NCBI GenBank assembly: GCA_016841625.1
Contig: JAENYU010000012.1
Location: forward strand, 35,620 to 68,440
Direction: 5' to 3'
Source: Methanobacteriota archaeon
Lineage (GTDB): Archaea; Halobacteriota; Methanosarcinia; Methanosarcinales; Methanosarcinaceae
DNA: 32,821 nt
Below, piece after piece: positions 8,715 to 15,873 of this stretch. A program made the position numbers and the translations under genes. Below the pieces are notes generated by a model. It searched no databases and had not been told where the DNA came from. It saw nothing but the letters and a program-made list of their open reading frames with translations. Every line of letters starts with the position of its first letter. Positions within the stretch are counted from its first letter, which is position 1.

Positions 8715-8753
8715 GGAAAAGGAGCAGGAAAAATCCTTAGGCTGCTCCTTTCC
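8715..8753. other. Strong inverted repeat upstream of the P-type ATPase
   Basis: AAAGGAGCAG (8718-8727) and CTGCTCCTTT (8742-8751) are perfect complements, with a small TCCT/AGG pair in the loop. There is no adjacent T run, so it does not look like a classical terminator. It lies 255 bases before the ATPase start. Confidence 0.45.
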
Positions 8754-9006
8754 ATGTTCGCTTGCACAGGGCCGAGAACCTGCGCGTAAAATGAATTCTC
8801 AAACCCTTCATTTTCGCATTGAGTAGAGGTTATTTTTCGTTAGCAAGTTATAAAACATAATTGCCGGATATTTTTTTTTGCCATATTTCTGATAAATCGG
8901 GTGAAAATTTTTGATCCAATGATCCGTGTCTTTCGAGATCCAGATACCCCTTCTTTTCGAAATGTCAAGCTTATATGCCTGTGTGGCATTGAATATAGGG
9001 GGTACG

Positions 9007-11847
9007 ATGGAGTCAGCATCGGCTGAAGGCGGGGTAGGTTTTTGCTTTCCCCGGGGTGACGAACACAGGATTCCTCTTCCTGAATTTCTGGAGAGGTTCG
9101 GGACGGATGAAAACGGGCTAGTGGAACAGGAGGCTGCCCGCCGTCTGCGGGACTGCGGTCCAAACGTCCTGGAAGAAGTGGGGAAAGAAAGCATAACCCG
9201 AAAATATTTCCGGCAATTCTGGAATTTCTTTTCTATTCTGCTGACCATAGGAGCCCTACTCTCCTTCTTTGCCGAGTACCTTGACCCCGGGAAGGGTAAC
9301 CTATATATAGGGATAGCTCTCGGCGTGGTCGTTGTCCTGAATGGGACCTTCACCTTTATCCAGGAGTACCAGGCCGAAAAGACAATGGAAAGCTTCCGGC
9401 AGCTTATTCCTCCCCACGCAAGGGTTTTCAGGGATGGGAAAATCCGGGACATCCTGGCTTCGGAACTGGTTGTCGGGGACTTGATTCTCCTCGAAGAAGG
9501 GGACAAGGCCCCGGCGGACGGGCGTTTGATAGAGGTTAATTCCCTGAAAGTGGACAATTCCGCTCTCACCGGGGAAGCCGAACCTCAGTTGCGTTCTCTG
9601 CACTGCACCCACCCGGACATGCTGGAGTGCAGGAACATGGTTTTTTCCGGGACCCTGGTGCAGAGCGGAAACGGAAAAGCTATTGTGTTCGGGACGGGAT
9701 CACACACACAGATCGGGAACCTGGCTACCCTGACCGAACAAACTTCTGCCGTGGACACCCCTATCCGGAAGGAGCTCAACCATTTCATAAAGGTAATTTC
9801 TTCAATTGCTATTTTTCTCGGGGTAACCTTTTTCCTGCTTGCCTTTTTCCTCCAGGACATCTTTCTTGCAAGTCTCATTTTTTCCATCGGGATAATCGTC
9901 GCCAATGTGCCTGAAGGGCTTCTTCCGACAGTAACCCTTGCCCTGAGCCTTGCCTCGCGCCGGATGGCCGACAGAAATGCCCTGATAAAACAGCTCGAGT
10001 CCGTAGAAACCCTGGGTTCAACCACCGTTATCTGTACAGATAAGACCGGGACCCTGACCCAGAACAAAATGGCTGTCCACTCCCTTCTCATCGGGTCTGA
10101 AGATGTGGACTTCAAAGGCCCTGAAGGTCCCGCAGAGGATCCCGCAGGGCAGGAGTCAGGTGCGGAGCCCGGAGAAAAAACAGCCTCCGGGGGAGAGGGG
10201 ATTTCTGGCGAGGGTCTGCCGGGTACGGGCTGGGATCCCGAAAAGATTCCTCCTGTTTTCATAAGGGTTGCCGGGCTCTGCAATAATGCGAGGCTTTCAG
10301 AAAGGGCTCCGGGGTATACGGGGGACCCTACCGAAGGAGCCCTCCTTGTCTTTGCAAACGGCTTTGCAGATCTGAAGGAACTCAATGATAATTATCCACG
10401 GCTGGAGGAATTTCCGTTTGATTCCCTCACAAAGCGGATGGAAGTAATCTGCCGCACTCCCGAAGGTGGATTTGAAGCCTACCTCAAAGGGGCTCCGGAA
10501 ATTGTGGTGGAGATGTGTAATTTCTCAATTGAGGCCGGGGAGGTGAGGGAACTTGGCAGAAAGGAGAAAGAAGAACTGCTGGACCGGCACCTGAGGATAG
10601 CAGAGAGGGGAGAGCGGGTGATCGCCCTTGCGTACAGGGAAGCGGAAAAGCGGGAAGAGTACACTGAAGGTTTCGTTTTCCTGGGTTTTATCGGGATTGT
10701 GGACCCCCCTCGCCCCGAAGTAAAAGAGGCTATTGCAAAATGCCATGCTGCAGGGATCAAGGTAGTCATGATTACAGGGGACCATCCTGTAACGGCAGAG
10801 TCCATTGCCAGGACTGTGGGGCTTTCGGATTCCGAGACCCTGGAAATTATCACGGGCGACGAGCTGAAAGCTCTTTCCAGGGAAGAACTTGCAGAGCGTT
10901 TGAAAAAGAAGAGCATAGTCTTTGCCCGGACCTCCCCTGTGCAGAAGCTGAAAATCGTGCAGCTCTTCCAGGCTGAAGGGGAAATCGTCACCATGACAGG
11001 GGACGGGGTTAACGACGCCCCCGCGATCAAGAATGCGGATATGGGGGTTGCCATGGGCAGCGGCACTGATGTTGCCCGGGAAGCTGCGGACATGGTGCTT
11101 CTGGACGACAACTTTGCCACCATAGTGAATGCTGTGGAAGAGGGCAGGACAGTTTTTGACAACATAAAAAAGTTCATTGCTTACATCCTGACCAGCAATA
11201 TCCCTGAGATCCTGCCTTTTATCGTCTTCGTCCTCTTCGCCCTGCCCCTCCCAATGAACGTGCAGTTAATCCTTGCAATTGACCTTGGGACTGATATCCT
11301 GCCTGCCCTTGCCCTGGGTGTGGAAGGCGGGGAGGGGGATATTATGAGGCGGCTTCCCCGGTCCAGGGAAGAAAAACTGCTTACTTCCCAGATGCTGTTA
11401 ACTTCCTACGGGATAAAAGGGCCGATAGAGGCGGCTGCCGGGTTTTTCTGCTACTTTGCCGTCCTTTTCGACGGGGGATGGAGTTTCGGGGAAGAGCTTG
11501 CAAACAGCAATCCCCTCTACATGCAGTCGATTACTGCTTTTTTTTCGGCGGTGATTATCTGCCAGGTTGCAAACGTCTTTACATCAAGGACCAGGTTGCA
11601 GTCGGTCTTCACCAAAGGACTTTTTAAAAACCGCTATGTCCTGGTAGGCATTGTGAGTGAGCTTCTTATCCTTTCATTTATAATCTGGAGCCCCCTGGCC
11701 CACCTGATTTTCAATACCTCCCCCATTGACCTCAAATACCTGCTGCTCGCTCTTCCCTTTGCCCTCTTCCTTCTTGCAGTTGACGAGCTCAGGAAGTATG
11801 CTCTCCGAAAGAATGTGGGCTGGGCCTCTCGCTTGTTCAGTTGGTGA
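9007..11847 (+). CDS. P-type cation-transporting ATPase, type IIC (Na+/K+-ATPase alpha-like)
   Basis: The frame is open from 8926, but I start at 9007 (MESASAEGG), where GGGGG precedes the ATG by four bases, giving 946 residues. The N-terminal cation-ATPase domain is followed by actuator motif LTGEAE, a membrane motif NVPEGLLPTVT typical of Na+/K+ and H+/K+ pumps, DKTGT with phosphorylated Asp345, a nucleotide domain, TGDGVND (664-670) and six C-terminal helices. Type IIC pumps exchange monovalent cations across the membrane. No beta subunit is nearby, as is usual for archaeal forms. A Gly/Glu/Pro-rich insert between residues about 372 and 415 sits early in the nucleotide domain. Ion specificity is not certain. 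Confidence 0.85.
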   Translation: MESASAEGGVGFCFPRGDEHRIPLPEFLERFGTDENGLVEQEAARRLRDCGPNVLEEVGKESITRKYFRQFWNFFSILLTIGALLSFFAEYLDPGKGNLYIGIALGVVVVLNGTFTFIQEYQAEKTMESFRQLIPPHARVFRDGKIRDILASELVVGDLILLEEGDKAPADGRLIEVNSLKVDNSALTGEAEPQLRSLHCTHPDMLECRNMVFSGTLVQSGNGKAIVFGTGSHTQIGNLATLTEQTSAVDTPIRKELNHFIKVISSIAIFLGVTFFLLAFFLQDIFLASLIFSIGIIVANVPEGLLPTVTLALSLASRRMADRNALIKQLESVETLGSTTVICTDKTGTLTQNKMAVHSLLIGSEDVDFKGPEGPAEDPAGQESGAEPGEKTASGGEGISGEGLPGTGWDPEKIPPVFIRVAGLCNNARLSERAPGYTGDPTEGALLVFANGFADLKELNDNYPRLEEFPFDSLTKRMEVICRTPEGGFEAYLKGAPEIVVEMCNFSIEAGEVRELGRKEKEELLDRHLRIAERGERVIALAYREAEKREEYTEGFVFLGFIGIVDPPRPEVKEAIAKCHAAGIKVVMITGDHPVTAESIARTVGLSDSETLEIITGDELKALSREELAERLKKKSIVFARTSPVQKLKIVQLFQAEGEIVTMTGDGVNDAPAIKNADMGVAMGSGTDVAREAADMVLLDDNFATIVNAVEEGRTVFDNIKKFIAYILTSNIPEILPFIVFVLFALPLPMNVQLILAIDLGTDILPALALGVEGGEGDIMRRLPRSREEKLLTSQMLLTSYGIKGPIEAAAGFFCYFAVLFDGGWSFGEELANSNPLYMQSITAFFSAVIICQVANVFTSRTRLQSVFTKGLFKNRYVLVGIVSELLILSFIIWSPLAHLIFNTSPIDLKYLLLALPFALFLLAVDELRKYALRKNVGWASRLFSW

Positions 11848-12115
11848 AGTTTGAAAATATTTTTGAATCATTTCTCTCTTTTTCTTTAGTGTTTAATTAT
11901 ATTTTTTTAATTGTACTCATATTTGGTAATGAGGTTAACAGATTCATTGTCGGGGTTATCAGTATAATTTTTTATGCCATGTTGCCCAATACAAGTATTT
12001 ATACTGACGTCAAATTAAATGATCAATTTCCTTTGTACAGGTTGGTCAATTCCTTCTGTACAAATGCTCTCAATTTTCTCGTGTAAAAAAAGCTCCTCTG
12101 TATCAAGTTTATATT
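11848..12115. other. T-rich intergenic region after the ATPase
   Basis: Runs of T at 11878-11912 may serve as U-rich archaeal termination. A short hydrophobic reading frame here lacks any ribosome-binding site and overlaps the ATPase end, so I do not call it. Confidence 0.5.
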
Positions 12116-12467
12116 ATGAATGTTAGCAAAAAGGTACTGGTTATCATCTACGTGATTTTTGCCTTATTGATTTCAGTCGTTATTTTTTCCCTCCCAGAGT
12201 ATCCTCGATTCCGGTTTTTCCGGCCTGGGAGCACAGGAAGCGATTGATAACATGGAAAATGCAAAAAACGTTATTGATTCACAGATTATCGAACTCGATG
12301 AGGCTAACGTTGCCCTTTCATCCAGGGACGAGGTCCGGGATTTTATGCAGAGTTCCGACTCCCGGACGAGGGATATACCCCTGATTGTCTGCACGGCAGG
12401 GGATTTCGATGAAAAGAATATTGAAGAACTGAACAATGAAATGCGGATAATTTGCTCTCTATCATGA
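12116..12467 (+). pseudogene. Broken CHASE4-type sensor fragment
   Basis: From 12116 the frame encodes MNVSKKVLVIIYVIFALL and a hydrophobic stretch, then continues into 18 unrelated codons and stops at 12247. A shift near the TCCCTCCC run (12188-12195) opens a second frame (QSILDSGFSGLGAQEAIDN...) that runs to 12467. Together they resemble the membrane anchor and start of a CHASE4 extracellular sensor domain, as found in many Methanosarcina histidine kinases. The rest of CHASE4 and the whole kinase are missing. The receiver gene that follows may have lost this partner. The identification rests on pattern similarity only. Confidence 0.6.
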
Positions 12468-12662
12468 AGAAAAGCGGGTCGTGGGGGTCAGTCATTGAAA
12501 ACCGGTTGCAGAAGAACTTTCTGTAAATATGCCTAATCAAGCTGAATGTGTCTGTTTTCTCAATCATGATCAATGACTCACGGACACGACCGAAAAGCGC
12601 TTTCGGAAGAAAAGAGTTAATTAACAGGATAAAACAATTAACTATGCCTGGGAGGCATAAAG

Positions 12663-13028
12663 ATGAAAGAGATTCTGATTGTTGAAGACAACCCAATGAA
12701 TATGGAACTGATCCTTGATTTGCTGGAATTCTACGGGCACAGCGTAACCGGAGCGGAGGACGGGATAAAGGCCCTCGAGTGCCTCGATGGGAATAAGTAC
12801 GACATCATTCTCCTGGATATGCAGCTTCCGAAAATGGACGGGCTCGAGGTGCTTGAAAGGATAAAGCAGAACCCTGCCATCGCCGACATCCCGGTGATTG
12901 CAGTGACTGCACATGCAATGAAAGGAAGTGAGGAACACTTCATCGAAAAGGGATGCGTTGATTACATCTCAAAGCCCATCGATATAAACAAGTTCAGGGT
13001 TCTGATTGAAAAATATCTCCATGATTAA
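12663..13028 (+). CDS. Stand-alone CheY-like response-regulator receiver
   Basis: This 121-residue protein is a single receiver domain: acidic pair Glu8-Asp9, phosphoacceptor Asp52 (in LLDMQLPKMDG), Thr82 and Lys104 (in SKPID). No output domain is attached, so it would act by protein contact or phosphotransfer. A GGGAGG ribosome-binding site precedes the ATG. The only nearby sensor is the broken CHASE4 fragment upstream, so its kinase is now probably encoded elsewhere. It resembles the DivK/Spo0F-like receivers common in Methanosarcina hybrid kinase systems. Confidence 0.9.
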   Translation: MKEILIVEDNPMNMELILDLLEFYGHSVTGAEDGIKALECLDGNKYDIILLDMQLPKMDGLEVLERIKQNPAIADIPVIAVTAHAMKGSEEHFIEKGCVDYISKPIDINKFRVLIEKYLHD

Positions 13029-13313
13029 GGACAGGATAACGGTATCTCTGGTAAAAAATACCAGGGGGTTAAACACCCTTTTCCGGGTTAACCAGGTGAT
13101 AAAATCCATTCGGATCAAAAACCGTTAGAAGATGGTCGATAGAAAATCGAAAATCAAAAGCCAGTCGACTATCAAAAGCCGTTTGACTCCTGTTGACTCG
13201 GTTAATAGCAAATCAGGAGCTCAAAAACCTGTAGACTCCGGTTGATAGCAAATCCGGAACTCAGTTGAATGCTAAGTGGAAATTAAGGGGATTTCTATCC
13301 TTTTGATCTTTCT
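13029..13313. other. Intergenic region between converging receiver and regulator genes
   Basis: A GGTA/TACC mini-hairpin (about 13050-13062) and a GGGGGT/ACACCC hairpin followed by TTTT (about 13064-13082) could end the receiver transcript. Beyond that are degenerate repeats of about 35-55 bases around GACTCCNGTTGA and ATAGCAAATC (13130-13275). No gene is seen. Confidence 0.4.
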
Positions 13314-14096
13314 TCATATCTTTTCAAGGGGTTTTGACATCTCCTTGTAATGATTGAAGAGTTCTTCACACCATTTCAGCGAGCTTTCGTCAAAGCTCAT
13401 CAGGCGCTGGTGGTCGAATTTCCCCTTCCTGTCAAATAGTACCAGGGAACAGAAACGGTCTGTTACCACGTTTTTAAGGGTTATTTTCTTGTCGCAAATG
13501 TAAATTTTCGTGTTTTTGGAATCCAGAAGCTCCTGAAGTTCTTCTGTGTAGTCTTTTTTCATTCTTTCATAGACCGGTTCGGTCAGGATGAGGTACATCT
13601 CCGTCCCTTTTTGCGCCAGTTCGGAATAAAGGGTCAGATAGAGGGGGTGGAAATAAGAAAGGAATGTCATGACGCGACCGGACTCAAGGAGGTTTTTCTT
13701 GAAGTCTTCCGGCACTTCAAAGAGGCGGTTAAGGTCGGGCTCGAGCAGGAAATAGTTTCCCAGTTCCTCAATCCTGCTAAGAAGGTTCTCGGGAATTGCG
13801 CTCAGGTCGTGGTTTACCCAGTAATCGTAATTTTCTTCGAAAACCCTCACGGTATTTAAGAGGGGTTCCATCTTTTCGACAACTATTTCCCCCATTTCCG
13901 AGAGCTGGTACCTGTCGCTTTCCTGATTGATCAGGTGGCCTTCTTTCAATTTCTTTATCTGGGGCATAATCGACGTCGAGCTGACGTTCAGGGCTGTTTT
14001 TATCTCGTCGCTGGTTTTTGGCCCCTCTTCCAGCAGGAGCAGTACATTTGTTCTTTTTTCAGAAAGAAACGCCAGATCAATAAGTGAAACCTTCAT
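13314..14096 (-). CDS. Second Msr-family transcriptional regulator
   Basis: This 260-residue paralog of MsrC has the same architecture: an N-terminal winged helix (GPKTSDEIKTALNVSSTSIMPQ) and a C-terminal DUF1724/FilR1-type region ending in FDHQRLMSFDESSLKW. A GGGGAGGT ribosome-binding site lies about ten bases before the start. Family members activate or repress methyltransferase genes. This one has no mta or mts gene beside it; its upstream neighbour is an unrelated SAM-dependent methyltransferase on the same strand, 370 bases away. It may act in trans, including on mtsF, since cross-regulation among Msr proteins is known. The target cannot be read from sequence. Confidence 0.85.
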   Translation of the reverse strand: MKVSLIDLAFLSEKRTNVLLLLEEGPKTSDEIKTALNVSSTSIMPQIKKLKEGHLINQESDRYQLSEMGEIVVEKMEPLLNTVRVFEENYDYWVNHDLSAIPENLLSRIEELGNYFLLEPDLNRLFEVPEDFKKNLLESGRVMTFLSYFHPLYLTLYSELAQKGTEMYLILTEPVYERMKKDYTEELQELLDSKNTKIYICDKKITLKNVVTDRFCSLVLFDRKGKFDHQRLMSFDESSLKWCEELFNHYKEMSKPLEKI

Positions 14097-14465
14097 GCAA
14101 GTCTACCTCCCCGGAAACCTCTTGAATATACCGGAGGTAATTTTCTTTCATTTTTTTTCCCAAACCCTTTTTGCTTAATTTGAAGTCCCGGTTTCATTTC
14201 CTGAAAGCCCCACCGGCAACTTCTTGAGGAATTATTGCTCTGAGTTTTCCAATTGATTACTTATATCTTTTTCCAAAAAACATTTATTTTTTCCAGTCCG
14301 GGACAATTTCCGGTTCCTTTTTTTCCTTCTTCTTTTCTTTTTCTTTTATTGAGCCGGTTTTGTCAACGATTAGCTTCTATTTTATCAACAATTAACTTCG
14401 GGGTTTTGCCCTTACCCATAATTTTCAGTTTTTCTTATATCTTTACTTTACAGTTTTCCTTCAAG
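14097..14465. other. Intergenic region upstream of the second Msr gene
   Basis: Very T-rich on the plus strand with no gene. The minus strand has a TATA-like GGTATATTC at about 14125-14133, about 30 bases before the regulator start, which would give a very short leader. Confidence 0.35.
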
Positions 14466-15323
14466 TCACTTTTCGGGCTTTGTTCCCGTAGCAAGCACAT
14501 AACCCACATACTTTGCGGTTGACTTTTTCCTCAGCAGGATCTTTTTTCCTTCCCCCAGCTGCCTGAAACGGTACCTGACCTTTTTGCTGATCAGCGTGTA
14601 CTTTATCATTTTAACCATGAGGCCGGCAAAGTACCGGGCAAATCCCAGGGTCCCACCCATTGCCCCGATAAGCTTCTTTGTCTCTTCCAGGCTTGGCGTG
14701 GGCCTGCATTTCCTGGACCTGACATTCACCAGCCCTGCTTCCTCGAGCTCCTTTTTCCATTCTTCCGGCGTCTGGAGGGTAAAGGGAAGTCCGGTTATCT
14801 CACCGAAAATGTTCTCGGCATGAGTTATCTTTTCTGCATGTCTCGGGGGAATTTCCTTTTCCCTGTACATTTCATTGATTCCCACACAGCCGCCTGGCTT
14901 CAAAACCCGGGCAAATTCCCTGAAAGCCCTGTCCCTGTCAAGGAACTGGGAGACAAACTCGGTAATTACGGCATCGAATGTTCCGGCTTCAAAGGGGAGG
15001 GCATAGGCATCTCCTATCCGAAAATCCGTTTTTTCTTCAAGGCCTTCCTTTTTTGCCCTTTCCTTTGCCTTCTCGATAGAAAGCTCCGCTATATCGACTC
15101 CCACAACTAAACAGCCGACTTTTTTTGCGAGGTAACAGGCGGAAAAACCCGTGCCGCACCCGACCATCAGCACCTTTTTATTCCTGTCAAGCCGGCAGAG
15201 TTCCGCCAGTTTTTCCGTGGAAACGAGGCCCCCTATGTGGAAGTAGGGAACCTCAAGGTAGCTCATGAAATCGTAGTAGCCAAGGGCTTCTATTTCCTGA
15301 ATCGAAAGTGGATGTCCTGACAT
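14466..15323 (-). CDS. Class I SAM-dependent methyltransferase
   Basis: This 285-residue cytoplasmic protein has the Rossmann-fold motif I VLMVGCGTGFSACYLA (about 50-65), motif II GVDIAELSIEKAKERAK, a motif IV-like FDAVITEFVSQFLD and post-motif LKPGGCVGINE. This is the UbiE/MenG-like Methyltransf_11 pattern. A basic region (about 235-275) follows the catalytic fold and may bind membrane or nucleic acid. The substrate is unknown. AGAGGAA precedes the start. It is not related to the corrinoid methyltransferases elsewhere in the window. Confidence 0.85.
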   Translation of the reverse strand: MSGHPLSIQEIEALGYYDFMSYLEVPYFHIGGLVSTEKLAELCRLDRNKKVLMVGCGTGFSACYLAKKVGCLVVGVDIAELSIEKAKERAKKEGLEEKTDFRIGDAYALPFEAGTFDAVITEFVSQFLDRDRAFREFARVLKPGGCVGINEMYREKEIPPRHAEKITHAENIFGEITGLPFTLQTPEEWKKELEEAGLVNVRSRKCRPTPSLEETKKLIGAMGGTLGFARYFAGLMVKMIKYTLISKKVRYRFRQLGEGKKILLRKKSTAKYVGYVLATGTKPEK

Positions 15324-15404
15324 AAATTCCTCTGGAAACCCCGTCCCAGGGCACCTGATAAATATGAGTATTTATTTATAAATTTTTCTTTATGTACTCT
15401 TCCA

Positions 15405-15675
15405 ACTTTTCCAGCGCTTCCGGCATGTTTTTCCTGCCGAACCCCAGCCTGAAGTACCGGTTCCCAAAATCATAAACAGTCCCCGGAAGCAGCATGACCC
15501 CCTGCTTCTCCACGACATCTATGCAGAATTCCTCTGCATTTTCGTCATAATTTATTTTGGGAGAGCCTCATGGTCATGCTTTCGGCTTTACCCACTCGAA
15601 AAGTTCCCCGTGTTCTTCAAAGAAGTCATCCAGAAGTTCCAGGTTTTCCCGGATTATTTCAGTCGAATTGGAGCG
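15405..15675 (-). pseudogene. C-terminal remnant of a class I aminotransferase
   Basis: On the minus strand the frame EIIRENLELLDDFFEEHGEL continues to FEWVKPKA, is broken by two TGA codons where Gly codons would be expected (around 15565-15573), then resumes as INYDENAEEFC and ends GVMLLPGTVYDFGNRYFRLGFG...EALEKLEEYIKKNL before TAA. The GVxLLPG...RLGFGR pattern is typical of the small domain of PLP-dependent class I/II aminotransferases. The large domain with the PLP lysine is absent, so the gene is dead. A hairpin sequence abuts the broken end. Confidence 0.8.
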
Positions 15676-15714
15676 GTGGCGCGAACATACCCCGTTGCTT
15701 GCAGCGGGGTGCGC
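15671..15714. repeat. Compound hairpin abutting the aminotransferase remnant
   Basis: An outer GGCGC/GCGCC stem encloses ACCCCGTTG, loop CTTG, and CAGCGGGGT, giving about 14 pairs in total. It is joined directly to the broken end of the aminotransferase. The shape resembles REP-like or IS200/IS605-end palindromes, but no transposase is present. Confidence 0.45.
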
Positions 15715-15873
15715 CAGCGCAACTTTGATTGCCTCTGTTAATATTTTATAGATTTTACCTGGCTTTTTGATTATGTTTTCCCACCAGTTCTGACTTCTGA
15801 TTTTCCTTCTAATCTCTAAAATTCACTTTTCTCCCTGCAATTTGAAGAAGATAATGTTTTTCCTTTTCAAAGG

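Noticed and set aside
11841-12086. Hydrophobic 81-codon ORF after the ATPase
   Set aside because: It overlaps the ATPase stop region, lacks a ribosome-binding site and has T-rich DNA composition.
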